Assembly: GCA_937928045.1 (NCBI GenBank)
Contig: CALFWO010000007.1
Location: 38,584 to 102,583, forward strand
Source of the DNA: an uncultured Saprospiraceae bacterium
Lineage (GTDB): Bacteria; Bacteroidota; Bacteroidia; Chitinophagales; Saprospiraceae
Length of the DNA stretch: 64,000 nt
Direction of reading: 5' to 3'
Within the stretch, counting starts at the first letter, position 1. Each line of letters begins with the position of its first letter. Below are positions 8,249-18,400 of the stretch, in pieces. Below the pieces are notes generated by a model. It did not search any database and had not been told where the DNA came from. It saw only the letters and a list, made by a program, of their open reading frames with translations. The translations under genes were made by a program, and so were the position numbers.

Positions 8249-9565
8249 CTATTTAACCAGCAAGGTTAAGGCTTCAGAAGTTCGCAAATAAGGAATCATC
8301 TCTTCAAATGGAAAAACAATTTTTTCTTTTCCAAAAACAGAGTGAAAACTGGTTTCAAAAGAAATTCCATTACTCTGAATATTGATCAAATCGAAAGTTT
8401 GTTTGTCTATCCAATTACAAAATGATTTATGGTTATTATATTTTTCTTTGAGTTTTTCTTTCTCAGTTGCCAATAACTTATTCAGCCCTTCACTTTTTAC
8501 AACTATTCTAGCTTGATCAAATAAAGTTTCATTTTGCAAATCAAAGATAAAGGCGACAGACTTGTTATCATTAGACCAACTACTTAAATAATTCACTACA
8601 CCGCTAATCACTCTTCCATTAAAGTAGTTTACTTCAGTCCATGCCACGGCTTGCAAGGAAGCTCTAATATTAGGATTTAATCTAGGGTTACTTTTTCGAA
8701 CACCTTTACCGTACTCCTTACATTCACTGATAAATTCGAGTGCTTGACCCTCAAACCAAGTATTAATATTTTCAAAATTAGTTATCGGATAAGTCATAGA
8801 ATAACTCCCAACGAAATCTCCGTAATTAGCGCATCCAAATAGAAATTGATCATTTTGTTTAAAGAGTATCTGCTCACCTGTTCCGTCTGTCCATTTAAAA
8901 ATCACTTTTTGGATTTCTTGACCACTAAATCCGCAAATTGCATTACCAACTATTTTGTTGGATTCGTAAATATCAATATCATAGTATCCGGCATCAGTAA
9001 TAGATCCCAACAACTGATAACCTTCGGAGAATTTATCTAAATATAAGCTTCCGGAAACATCACGAGTATTGATTTTTTGAACAAGCATTTTGGCACTAGA
9101 TTGTTCATCGGTATAACGCCTAATCCAGTTTTCTTGGGCACATGATGCAGCTACGCTTGGTGCAGCCACCACTTTTTTCAAATCAAAATCGAAGTAAATA
9201 TTTTCATCTATCGAACTCCACCATCCGGTCAAATTATCTTGGTTCCGATTAGCGATAATCTTTCCGGAAATTTTTCCAAAAAGATTATACTCATTGAAGG
9301 TGATTTGTTCCTTCTTCGAAATTCCCTTTAGCACCAATTCTTCTTTGGACTTAACATAACGAAGTACTCCTCTGCAATCTTTTTTATCACAAGCCATAGC
9401 AATTACAATTTCTTCCATACCGTCTAGACGACCATGGAAAAATTCAACTGGTACTTCTCCTGCGTTTTCTTCAAAAAGCTCTTTTACTTTAAATTCGAGC
9501 AAATCTTGACTAAAGCCAGGGAGGGTGCACCAAGCGATACAAATAAGTACTATTGCTATTCTCAT
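8249..9565 (-). CDS. Exported protein of unknown function inserted in the Bat operon
   Basis: The 438-aa protein has a clear signal peptide (cut near residue 19, GFSQ/D) and no membrane helix. I do not recognise a family. The sequence is beta-rich and contains spaced cysteines (CDKKDCRG, a Cys near 141, CGF, FGCANYG, ECKEYG, FCNWID). Several segments read like repeated descriptions of one module: ISGKIIANRNQDNLTGWW, VSGSLYLDKFSEGYQLLGS and ISGVVNYLSSW, each of the kind G-x-h-x-x-x-x-x-h-x-G found in repeated beta-sheet units. It lies two bases after moxR and one base before DUF58, so it is certainly co-transcribed. Position suggests a periplasmic member of the MoxR/VWA complex, but this is inference only. 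Confidence 0.6.
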   Translation of the reverse strand: MRIAIVLICIAWCTLPGFSQDLLEFKVKELFEENAGEVPVEFFHGRLDGMEEIVIAMACDKKDCRGVLRYVKSKEELVLKGISKKEQITFNEYNLFGKISGKIIANRNQDNLTGWWSSIDENIYFDFDLKKVVAAPSVAASCAQENWIRRYTDEQSSAKMLVQKINTRDVSGSLYLDKFSEGYQLLGSITDAGYYDIDIYESNKIVGNAICGFSGQEIQKVIFKWTDGTGEQILFKQNDQFLFGCANYGDFVGSYSMTYPITNFENINTWFEGQALEFISECKEYGKGVRKSNPRLNPNIRASLQAVAWTEVNYFNGRVISGVVNYLSSWSNDNKSVAFIFDLQNETLFDQARIVVKSEGLNKLLATEKEKLKEKYNNHKSFCNWIDKQTFDLINIQSNGISFETSFHSVFGKEKIVFPFEEMIPYLRTSEALTLLVK

Positions 9566-9567
9566 AA

Positions 9568-10566
9568 TTAAGGCACCTCTACTGTATCTAAAATTTGACG
9601 AATGATATCTTCTTGAGTAATTTCTTCAGCTTCCGCTTCGTAGCTTAATCCGATTCTATGGCGCAATACATCATAGCAAATGCTTCGAACATCTTCCGGA
9701 ATTACAAAACCACGTCGCTCCATAAATGCTTTTGCCTTAGAAGCCAGAGCGAGATTGATACTAGCTCGAGGAGATCCTCCAAAGGTGATCAAAGGAACTA
9801 AATCATTTAATCCATATGACTTCGGATCACGAGTAGCGAAAACGATATCCAAAATGTACTGCTCGATTTTTTCGTCCATATAAACTTTACGAACAGTTTC
9901 TCGAGCTTTTAATATTTCATCAGTTGTGACAACTTGCCCTATTTTCCCAAAATCACTAACCCCTAAATTTCTACGAACAATTTCTCGTTCTTCTTCTTGA
10001 TTAGGATATCCAATTTTCACTTTTAGCATGAATCTATCAATTTGCGCTTCTGGCAAAGGATAAGTTCCTTCTTGTTCAATTGGATTTTGTGTAGCCAATA
10101 CCAAAAAAGGCTCCGTTAGCTTAAAGGATTCTTTGCCAATTGTAACTTGTCTTTCTTGCATCGCTTCTAACAAAGCTGATTGCACTTTGGCTGGGGCTCT
10201 GTTAATTTCATCCGCAAGAATGAAGTTGGAAAAGATTGGTCCTTTTCTTACGGTAAATTCATTTTGCTGAGGATTGTAAATCATCGTTCCGACGATATCG
10301 GCTGGCAGTAAATCCGGTGTAAACTGTATCCTAGAGAATTGTGCGTTGATAGCCGAGGCTAATGTTTTGATGGCAAGAGTTTTTGCTAATCCAGGCAGTC
10401 CTTCCAATAAAACATGGCCTTTGGTTAACAAGCCTAACAATAATCTATCGAACATTATTGGCTGACCCACAATCACTTTTGAAGTTTCAGCTCTTAACCG
10501 CTCAACAAAAGCAGATTCAATTTTAATTTGCTGATTTAGTGCTTCAATATCTACAGATGTTTGCAT
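9568..10566 (-). CDS. moxR: MoxR-family AAA+ ATPase
   Basis: The 332-aa protein has a Walker A GLPGLAKT at 56-63, Walker B ILADEINR near 116-123, a polar sensor segment LATQNPIEQEG, and an arginine-finger region ending PEAQIDRFML. The C-terminal lid contains GGSPRASINL. These are hallmarks of the MoxR AAA+ family, whose members act as chaperones that insert metals or cofactors or mature VWA-containing complexes. It is the first gene of the nine-gene Bat operon, so the promoter should lie in 10567-10659. I did not find a clear Bacteroidota promoter there. Confidence 0.92.
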   Translation of the reverse strand: MQTSVDIEALNQQIKIESAFVERLRAETSKVIVGQPIMFDRLLLGLLTKGHVLLEGLPGLAKTLAIKTLASAINAQFSRIQFTPDLLPADIVGTMIYNPQQNEFTVRKGPIFSNFILADEINRAPAKVQSALLEAMQERQVTIGKESFKLTEPFLVLATQNPIEQEGTYPLPEAQIDRFMLKVKIGYPNQEEEREIVRRNLGVSDFGKIGQVVTTDEILKARETVRKVYMDEKIEQYILDIVFATRDPKSYGLNDLVPLITFGGSPRASINLALASKAKAFMERRGFVIPEDVRSICYDVLRHRIGLSYEAEAEEITQEDIIRQILDTVEVP

Positions 10567-10659
10567 AAATAATCTATTCTTTAGCGCTGAACATAAAGTG
10601 TGCTAAGTTAGGGCATTGATTGTAAAAAACGGGAGTAAATAGCCTGTTTTAGGAAATTC

Positions 10660-11007
10660 TTAAAATTTCACTATCGGCTCAATGGCCAGCGTATCTTTCA
10701 GCTCCTTTTTCTCTGGAAAATCGGGCTTTATAGGCTTTTCAGGTCTTTTCAGACTGTCAAACAACATCAACTCATTGGCTTTGATAAAGACTATAGAATC
10801 AGCATTTCTTTTTGCAATTTTCAAAACTTCATCTTCGCACTTCACCTTCATCCGTATAGCATAAGCATTCAACTTCTCTTCCAAGTCATTTTGAATCAAT
10901 GACTTACGACTTGGCAATTCCTTTTTTGCTTGTTGAAATTGGTAAGTTCTCCATCCGACAAAAGCTGAAAGAGCGCAAATAGCCACTATTAAGAGTTTAT
11001 TCCTCAT
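10660..11007 (-). CDS. Small protein with N-terminal membrane anchor, lptB operon
   Basis: The 115-aa protein begins with a hydrophobic helix (about residues 4-19, KLLIVAICALSAFVGW) followed by a highly charged, helical, Lys/Glu-rich domain and a Pro-rich end (KRPEKPIKPDFPEKKE). No family is recognised. The ATG overlaps the end of the preceding lipoprotein gene by four bases (ATGA type), indicating translational coupling. Together with that gene and lptB it forms a three-gene unit. It could be an anchor or accessory factor for the LPS exporter, or simply a co-transcribed envelope protein. Confidence 0.6.
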   Translation of the reverse strand: MRNKLLIVAICALSAFVGWRTYQFQQAKKELPSRKSLIQNDLEEKLNAYAIRMKVKCEDEVLKIAKRNADSIVFIKANELMLFDSLKRPEKPIKPDFPEKKELKDTLAIEPIVKF

Positions 11008-11267
11008 TGGCGATTTACTAATTTACGAATTTCGATAAGTTGCAATTCAACCAATGAATCGGTTCTCACTTGAATCATGCTGTCCTGAGTTACAGTACAA
11101 ATGCTGTCCAATTCCTTTCTAAAAAGAGGAATTCTTGCGTTATAGAGGGTATCTACAATATCGGACTCTTCAGGGGTAAGTTCATTTGCAGGAAGTCGAC
11201 ATGAGCTGAATGCAAGGACCAAACAGCTTAGAAAAGTTAGAAAATAAGAGAAAACACTAAGCTTCAT
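11004..11267 (-). CDS. Small putative lipoprotein, lptB operon
   Basis: The 87-aa protein has a signal sequence ending in a lipobox (LAFSSC, Cys about 23), so it should be lipid-anchored in the envelope. The remaining 64 residues are helical and acidic ([34 protein letters not shown]), with a second Cys mid-chain. The gene overlaps the end of lptB by 11 bases and the next gene by 4, so all three should be translated together. No known family is recognised. In Gram-negatives a lipoprotein (LptE) assists the outer-membrane LPS pore, but LptE is longer and I see no real similarity. Confidence 0.6.
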   Translation of the reverse strand: MKLSVFSYFLTFLSCLVLAFSSCRLPANELTPEESDIVDTLYNARIPLFRKELDSICTVTQDSMIQVRTDSLVELQLIEIRKLVNRQ

Positions 11268-12015
11268 CTAAATCAATCGTTTTTCGCTTCAATTCAAAGT
11301 TCTTTCCGAGATAAACCTTGCGCACCATCTCATCAGCCGCAAGTTCTTCAGCTGTGCCGGTTTTTAGAATATTTCCTTCGAACATCAGGTAAGCACGATC
11401 TGTAATACTCAGTGTTTCTTGAACGTTATGATCCGTAATAAGAATTCCGATATTCTTGGTTTTTAGCTTGGCAACGATATATTGTATGTCTTCTACGGCG
11501 ATGGGGTCAATCCCCGCAAACGGCTCATCGAGTAATATAAAATTTGGGCTAGTGGCTAAGGCACGGGCGATTTCGGTTCTACGACGCTCTCCACCAGATA
11601 AAGTATCTCCATAACTTTTTCGGACCTTATCCAAACGAAATTCAGCAATTAAGTCTTCCAATTTTGCTGCTTGTTCTGACTTACTCAAATCTGTCATTTC
11701 TAATACAGCGGAGATATTGTCTTCCACCGTCAGCTTTCGGAATACAGATGGTTCTTGCGGCAAATATCCAATTCCTCTTTGTGCTCGCTTGTACATCGGT
11801 AGCGTTGTAATGTCATCCATATCCAAAAACACATTGCCGTCATTGGGTCTAATGAAACCAACCACCATATAGAAAGTTGTCGTTTTCCCAGCACCGTTAG
11901 GTCCTAGGAGTCCGACTATTTCACCTTGATTCACTTCTATGGAAACCTTTTTGACTACGGTACGACGACCATAAATCTTGACTAAATTTTCCGCGCGAAG
12001 TTTACTTTTACTCAT
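11257..12015 (-). CDS. lptB: LptB, ATPase of the LPS export ABC transporter
   Basis: The 252-aa ABC ATPase has Walker A GPNGAGKT at 38-45, signature [15 protein letters not shown], Walker [13 protein letters not shown] and the switch His in ITDHNVQ. The phrases [24 protein letters not shown] and [16 protein letters not shown] are characteristic of LptB (YhbG), which powers extraction of lipopolysaccharide from the inner membrane with LptF/LptG. Its usual lptA/lptC neighbours are not present here. It is followed by two small overlapping envelope genes. The start ATG at 12015 gives a normal LptB N-terminus ([16 protein letters not shown]). Confidence 0.92.
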   Translation of the reverse strand: MSKSKLRAENLVKIYGRRTVVKKVSIEVNQGEIVGLLGPNGAGKTTTFYMVVGFIRPNDGNVFLDMDDITTLPMYKRAQRGIGYLPQEPSVFRKLTVEDNISAVLEMTDLSKSEQAAKLEDLIAEFRLDKVRKSYGDTLSGGERRRTEIARALATSPNFILLDEPFAGIDPIAVEDIQYIVAKLKTKNIGILITDHNVQETLSITDRAYLMFEGNILKTGTAEELAADEMVRKVYLGKNFELKRKTIDLDEA

Positions 12016-12082
12016 GAATTATTTAACGAGGTTATCGCAAAGATAGCTTGGTTTTCTATGATTATTTTTCAATTCCTAAGGC

Positions 12083-13729
12083 TTATTCTTTCAAAGCACT
12101 TAAGTCCCAATCTTCACTTCGATCAAAATTCGGTAAGAATTTTTCGAAAAGCTTTGTTTTTATTTGCTCAGGTTGTGATTTGCTTTGATAATCTCCGCTG
12201 TCCCAAACACCGTTTTTATTGCGATCTAGAATTATCGTTGCCGACAAGTCTAAGGGTTCTAATTTAGGATATTTCAGGGCCAAATCCGCTTGACCAAGAA
12301 TTGTTTTTGTATCAATTATTCTACCACTCTTCTTTTCTTCCAATTTATAAACATACTGCTGAGAACTGTCTAACCCAGTGACATTCAATTCAAAATTTGT
12401 TAAATCTTCGACCGTTTTTATTTTCAACTCATAAATCAAAGTATCATTTGGACTGTTGTGAATACTGATTAAAGCTTCAGGTAAAAAAGTCAGTTTGTAA
12501 TTTTCGCCAGCTGTAAATACATCATTGAAAGCTAAATTCCTAAAGTCACTGGAATCCTTTTGCATTGATAAAGGAATTGGGCTGTCAACAGAATCTTGAT
12601 TCAGAATTATCTTGTTGCTATTGATAGCTTCAATCGGAAAATTAAAGGCTATAAAGAAAGTATCAAATGGATTGACCTCAATAGCTTCGTCTGTAATTTT
12701 CTCAAGTGGCATCAAGTCTAAGTCTACATCCATTTTGAGTCTACTTGATTTCACCAACAAGGTATCATAGTAGTTAGTATCTTTTTCTAAATATAAATTC
12801 CAATCACTCGTATCGGTATTGTTGTACCAAACAAAAAGACTATCATCCTCCACAAGTTTATACATTCTTTCCCGAGGAGGATCTGCTGTTATTTTCACCT
12901 GATCAGGAGATTGATTAAATCCAATCGAAATTTTACCATAGCTATTTTTAATGTCCTTGATTTTTCGAAAAGGTGGAATCGGATTTGACAAAACAATATT
13001 CAACGGAGTCGATTGATTGGTGTCCAAAATCAACATTGAATCGATAAAACCAATCGCTTCCGTCAAAGAATCAAATTTGTAATTTAAATCTGTAGCTGGG
13101 AGTACAAAAACTTGGAAAGTATCTGACTTCAGATTGTCTAATTTGAACTTTCCATCCTTGTCAGATCTAGCTACATAAAGTGGCTTGACCGTAGTAATAG
13201 CAGTGTCGGCTAAATTATCATGCAACATCACAACGGCCTTGTTTACCGGATTGCCAGTTAAGGCATCGACCACAGTTCCAGAGACGCTCATAGAATCTAT
13301 TACCTCCCCAGTTGAAAAAACATATCGCAAATTGGGTACAGGATTTCCAGCAGTGTAATCCACCACTGATTCTCCAAAGTTAATTATGTACGTGAGGTCG
13401 TCTTTCAGCTTATAGTCTTTATCAAAGGAAAAAACAACTGATTTTTTTTTGATGGAAATATCATAATCACTCTTTTCCATTAAAGGAGAGGTTAAGACTT
13501 GTTCTGCTACATTTTTAAGCTCAATCCATTCGTTGAACTCAATTACGATATCTTGCTTAGTAAAGTTTTTTTGAAAATTGGCTGTTGAAGCCAAGGTGTC
13601 CATGATAGGAGCTTCGGTATCCTCTTCACCGCCAGTTGGAGCTACAATCTGAGCACAGGAGTAAAGCCAAAGGGCAAACACTACCAACAACGCACTAAAT
13701 TGAAAACTTCTTTTTTTCCTACTGCTCAT
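12083..13729 (-). CDS. Lipoprotein with SbsA/Big_5-type Ig-like domain
   Basis: Starting at ATG 13729 the product is 548 aa. A TTG three codons upstream is the only alternative. The N-terminus is a lipoprotein signal with lipobox LYSC (Cys 25), directly followed by AQIVAPTGGEEDTEAPIMDT, a phrase typical of Bacteroidota Ig-like lipoproteins. The next part (NEWIELKNVAEQVLTSP, VVFSFDKDYKLKDDLTYIIN) fits the Big_5 Ig-like domain. Further on is a carboxypeptidase-regulatory-like stretch (VSGTVVDALTGNPVNKAVVM). It should be outer-membrane anchored. The function is unknown; homologues are widespread and often carried as single genes. Confidence 0.8.
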   Translation of the reverse strand: MSSRKKRSFQFSALLVVFALWLYSCAQIVAPTGGEEDTEAPIMDTLASTANFQKNFTKQDIVIEFNEWIELKNVAEQVLTSPLMEKSDYDISIKKKSVVFSFDKDYKLKDDLTYIINFGESVVDYTAGNPVPNLRYVFSTGEVIDSMSVSGTVVDALTGNPVNKAVVMLHDNLADTAITTVKPLYVARSDKDGKFKLDNLKSDTFQVFVLPATDLNYKFDSLTEAIGFIDSMLILDTNQSTPLNIVLSNPIPPFRKIKDIKNSYGKISIGFNQSPDQVKITADPPRERMYKLVEDDSLFVWYNNTDTSDWNLYLEKDTNYYDTLLVKSSRLKMDVDLDLMPLEKITDEAIEVNPFDTFFIAFNFPIEAINSNKIILNQDSVDSPIPLSMQKDSSDFRNLAFNDVFTAGENYKLTFLPEALISIHNSPNDTLIYELKIKTVEDLTNFELNVTGLDSSQQYVYKLEEKKSGRIIDTKTILGQADLALKYPKLEPLDLSATIILDRNKNGVWDSGDYQSKSQPEQIKTKLFEKFLPNFDRSEDWDLSALKE

Positions 13730-13830
13730 TAAGGGCAAAAATGGTTAAAATTTTAGAAGGAAGTAAAACTTACTGCCAGTCAAACGATAATTGACAATGA
13801 AATGTATGCACCTCTACTAGAAAAGCAAGA

Positions 13831-15426
13831 TTAATTCATCCACCAAATTTTCACATTTTCTAAATCTCCTCCCATATTGCTGGCTTGTTCTGCCCAATTC
13901 TCTGCATTATTATTTACCTCAGAAGGCGGATATTGAAATCTATTGAATTCATTAATTGGACCTTCTCTAGGGGTCCTATTCGTTCTTCTAAGAAGGGAGA
14001 AAGCTTCCCAAGGTTGTCTGAAATTGTCGACCCATCTCTGAGCATAAATCATTTCCAATTTGCTGGATACATCAGTAGCCATCATAATATTGTATTTAGG
14101 ATGATCTACTACGGAGAACAATTCACCAGTTGTAAATATTTGACTTTGATTTTGCCAGATTGGTGAATTCACCATGATGTTCTGCCAAAAATTCTGCGAT
14201 TCTGATGCTCCGAGAATATAATTGAAATCCGCGTTGGAAAAATCTTGCGCAACACCAAGTCCTCTAGCAAACACTTCTGCCTTAAGGAATTTAATTTCTG
14301 CAGAGGTCATTATTATTTCAGGAATATCTTTGTTGTCCCTAACTAAGTAATAATTAAAATTGGAATAAATATTTCCTTGCCCTTTGTCATTATAGTCTCG
14401 ATCTCTTGAATCTTGAAAGTATGGCTGTCCTCCAGATTGAGGAGTACTCGCAGAAGGAATCTGTGGATAAGCGACCCACTCATCCTCATTGTTGGTTTCA
14501 AAAAAGATTCTCGCACGAGGATCAATTATCTGTGAACCATCTCTGAAAAAATTCCAAAGATTAGATCCCATCCGAACCTTATTATGTTCACGGAAGGACC
14601 AATTCAATCCCCAATTGTCCCAAGCTTGATCCCTTGGAGACATAATGATGTCTTCTCCCGCATTTATAAAATCGGCCCCTTGAGTAAAAAGTGTTTCAAT
14701 TTTTGGAGTTACATATTCTGGATCTTTTTCCACCATTCGCAGCAGATGCCTTAATAGCAATCCATTTCCAAATTTTATCCACTTGGACCAATCATTGCTA
14801 AACATTGTGTCGAATTGCCCAAATGATATTTTAGATACTCCTGATGGCAATGGTGTTCCGGCATCTTTGAGCATGGAAGTTGCCCATTCCAAATCTTCAA
14901 TTAGCATTTTGTAAATAGTCTCTTGACTATCATACTTCGGACGAATATTATCTACATTTTGAAAAGCTCTTCCGGCTTCTGTAAAAGGGACATCACCAAA
15001 TAGATCTGTAAGTTGAAAAGTCTTATAGGCCATTAGTATTTTAAGCTGAGCTCGAACATTGTTCAACACTTCAGGGTCTGGACCTTCCCAGTTTTCATAA
15101 CGGCGTTCGAGCTCTCTGGTGTTTGCCAAAGCTCGATAATAGTTTTGCCAAATGTCCTCAGTTGCAATACTGATATTCTGAAAAGTATTAGCGGTCAAAG
15201 CTCCTAATTCCGTCACTTGATACAATACTTCATTGTGCATATACAATTGTCGAACATGACCAAGCCTTAACGAGGAAATAATTTCATTAAACAATGCACC
15301 ATCAACAACCTGAGTTGGAGAAAAAGGATTTTGATTTAATTCTTCAAAATCTTTTTCACAACCTACTCCAACCAATATGAAGAAAGAAAGGAAAACGATT
15401 TTATATTTAATAATCATATTTTTCAT
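13831..15426 (-). CDS. SusD/RagB-family nutrient-binding outer-membrane lipoprotein (SusD-like_2 type)
   Basis: The 531-aa protein has a lipobox VGVGC (Cys 23) and the SusD-like_2 opening LNQNPFSPTQV. It contains helical TPR-like segments including YRALANTRELERRYE and LKILMAYKTFQLTDLFGDVP with AGRAFQNVDNIRPKYDSQ, and ends YPPSEVNNNAENW. It forms the lid of the SusC pore and binds substrate at the cell surface. Its ATG overlaps the SusC stop by one base (TAATG), so the pair is translationally coupled. SusD_2-type pairs commonly act on peptides or non-glycan ligands, so a sugar substrate should not be assumed. No obvious enzyme lies downstream. Confidence 0.92.
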   Translation of the reverse strand: MKNMIIKYKIVFLSFFILVGVGCEKDFEELNQNPFSPTQVVDGALFNEIISSLRLGHVRQLYMHNEVLYQVTELGALTANTFQNISIATEDIWQNYYRALANTRELERRYENWEGPDPEVLNNVRAQLKILMAYKTFQLTDLFGDVPFTEAGRAFQNVDNIRPKYDSQETIYKMLIEDLEWATSMLKDAGTPLPSGVSKISFGQFDTMFSNDWSKWIKFGNGLLLRHLLRMVEKDPEYVTPKIETLFTQGADFINAGEDIIMSPRDQAWDNWGLNWSFREHNKVRMGSNLWNFFRDGSQIIDPRARIFFETNNEDEWVAYPQIPSASTPQSGGQPYFQDSRDRDYNDKGQGNIYSNFNYYLVRDNKDIPEIIMTSAEIKFLKAEVFARGLGVAQDFSNADFNYILGASESQNFWQNIMVNSPIWQNQSQIFTTGELFSVVDHPKYNIMMATDVSSKLEMIYAQRWVDNFRQPWEAFSLLRRTNRTPREGPINEFNRFQYPPSEVNNNAENWAEQASNMGGDLENVKIWWMN

Positions 15427-18400
15427 TACAAATTCACTAAAAGTCTTAAGCTAATTGATCGCATTCCTGGGTAAGAAGCCCATTCTAAACCTTGCGCATT
15501 TCCAGCCCCGTTATTTCCTTCAGGATTTATTCGATCCGGAAGGGATGAATAAATATAAAACAAGTCTCTACCAACAACCGAAGCAGTCATACTTTGGAAT
15601 ATTTTCATTTTATCCAAAAGCTTGTCAGAAAATTTGTAGCTCAATGCTATTTCTCGCATTTTCACCCAACTATTTTCCAATACGCCTGGAGAACTTAGGA
15701 AAGGTCCCCAACCCCCGGCATTAGGTAAATATTTAAAATAATAATGAACTATTTTATCATTTGGAGTTCCGTCGGCATATACTCCTGGAAGGATTACACC
15801 TACATTCCTAACATTACCATCTGGATCCGTGTATGGCAACCCTCCACCTTCCCTTTCCAAAAGCGTAGAAGGACTCTGACCAGTTTGCTGACCAATAACA
15901 TACGACCCGGCATAGACATCTCCTCCAATTTTTGCATCAATGAGTGTCGAAAGCGTAAATCCCTTCCACCCCATTCTCATATTCCAACCTCCGATTAACT
16001 TGGGAGAAGAGTTACCAATCGGCACTCTATTGGCGCTAACCTGATAATGCGTTCCTTCATCGTTAAGAATCGGTTGACCAGTTCCTTCATGACGGACATA
16101 ATCATAGCCGTAAATCGTTCCATACTCATCGCCTTCTTGCACCGCGATTGCTGGCCCATTCAATCCCCAGATATTTGCCAGTTCTAAAAACTTTGCGCCA
16201 TCTCCTAGGCTTTTTACAAAATTTCTATTTCGACTAAAATTCAATCCTGTTTCAATGTAGAATCCTTTCCGTTGAAAAACTGTCGCACTTATTATTCCTT
16301 CAAAACCTTTGTTTTCTAAAACGCCGTTATTGATTCTAATCTCTGCTGCGCCAGAAGAAGTTGGAACTGGGGAATCTAGAATTTGATCAAACGAACTGAT
16401 TTGATAATAAGTTAGATCAAGATTGATTTTATCTTCAAAAAAACCAATCGTTGTTCCTAATTCAAATGAATTTGCTTGTTGCGGCCTCAATGCAACAGGC
16501 GGAATAACGTTCGGATAAGTTGCTGTTTGATTGCCTGCAAAAGTATTGGTATTGTAAATAAAGTTGACTTGAAAAGGGTCGGTGTCCGAAGCCGTTTGCG
16601 CCCAAGCACCTCGTAACTTCAAAAAGCTAATCCATTTATTTTTAATATCGAAAGCTTCACTAGCAATAAAACTTAGAGAAGCAGAAGGATAAAAATAGCT
16701 ATTGTTATCAATGGGTAAAGCTGATGACCAATCATTCCTTCCAGACAATTCTAAGAACAAATAATTTTCATAGGAAAGATTTAGAAAAGCGTATAAAGAA
16801 TTGATCTTTTTATCATACCGAATTTCTTGAGGAAGATTGGTCGAAAGGACTTCTTCGAAATTATTGAAACTAAATAGCCAAGGATTTTCCCACCTATTGG
16901 TTTCTGCTTTGATTCCGTATTGGCTTCTACTCCACTGAGTTCCGCCAACAGAAAATTTAACACCAATTGGGCCATCAAGAAATTTATCTTTATAAGCAGT
17001 AATTAAAAATTCATTGTTCAAAACTTGATCTCGGACCAGTTCATTTGCGTATAATCCCTCCCCCACACCAGATAAATCAATTGGATCAAAGCGCTTTTCA
17101 AATTGGTTCGTATTCATATCCATTCCGATTCTTCCAGTAACTTTCAGCCAATTGGTAGGATCATAATTTAAAGCTAGTGAACCAATAATTTTGTCTCTAT
17201 TTAAATAAGTGTTTTGATGATAAGCATTCCACCAAAGATGAGGAGGAGAAAACGAAAATGGGTAATTACCTCCGTAGTTGTTTCTAGTTCCAATCGGAAG
17301 AATATTTATATCCTTCTCCAATCCTTTATAAGATCTTGGCCAGGAGTACAAAATTCCTTTTCCAAATGAAGCGTTGTTGTCGTCCCCTAATGACGGGCTA
17401 TTTTTTCTTGAATAGTTTACATAGGAGATTGCAATGTCAGCAGTAATTTTATCCGACACATTTAAATTTGAGCCAAGGTTAACAGTATATTGATTAAAGT
17501 TTGAATTAGGAATCACAGCCTCGTGATCTTGAGCAGATAAAGACAATCGAACATTTCCCAGAGCGCCACCTGCTGAAAAATTAATATTGTGATTAGTGGT
17601 CGAACCGTTTTCAAAAAATAAACCTAGGTTATCTGGCTGTGGGTCCCAATTTCTTAGTTCGCCATCCCACCAACGAACTGGTGTTCCATCTAGTTCTGGG
17701 CCCCAAGACACTCCGGTAGAATAAAAACCAAACAATTCAGTCGTTGGTCTGCCGAATGGTCCATTGCTCACATGAACCGCAGATGGATAAGCTGCTTCGC
17801 CATCAGCATTAAGTTTAAAAGTTGGTTCCAACAAATTGATTGGTCCTCCTGCGCCGTACTTGTTCTGGACATCTCTAAAACGATAGGGTTGAATAACTTT
17901 ATGGGTAATTCCATATTGAACGCCCAAGCCTTTTTGCTTAGAACCTCTTTTGGTGGTAATTAGTATAACTCCGTTAGCACCTCTAGTTCCATATTTGGCA
18001 GCAGCAGTTGGCCCTTTAAGAATATTTAAACTTTCGATATCATCGGGATTTATATTATTGATTGCAGAACCCCAATCTACTCCCCTCCCGATGTCAGTAA
18101 GTCCAGGATCGTTTTGCAAAGGAACTCCATCGACAATTATCAGCGGTTGGTTATTTGCTCTTATATTATTATTTCCTCTAATCGTTATTCTAGACGTACC
18201 TCCGTCCACTCCATTAGGAGAAGCGATTTGCACTCCTGCGGATTTTCCACTCAAAGCGTTGACCACATTTGGAGCATTTGAAAGTGCAATACTTTTCCCA
18301 GAAAATTTTTCGGCAGAATATCCAAGTTCTCTTTTCTGTCGATTACCTCCAAGTCCAGTCACTACTACTTCATCCAATTGCACACCATCTGACGATAGTT

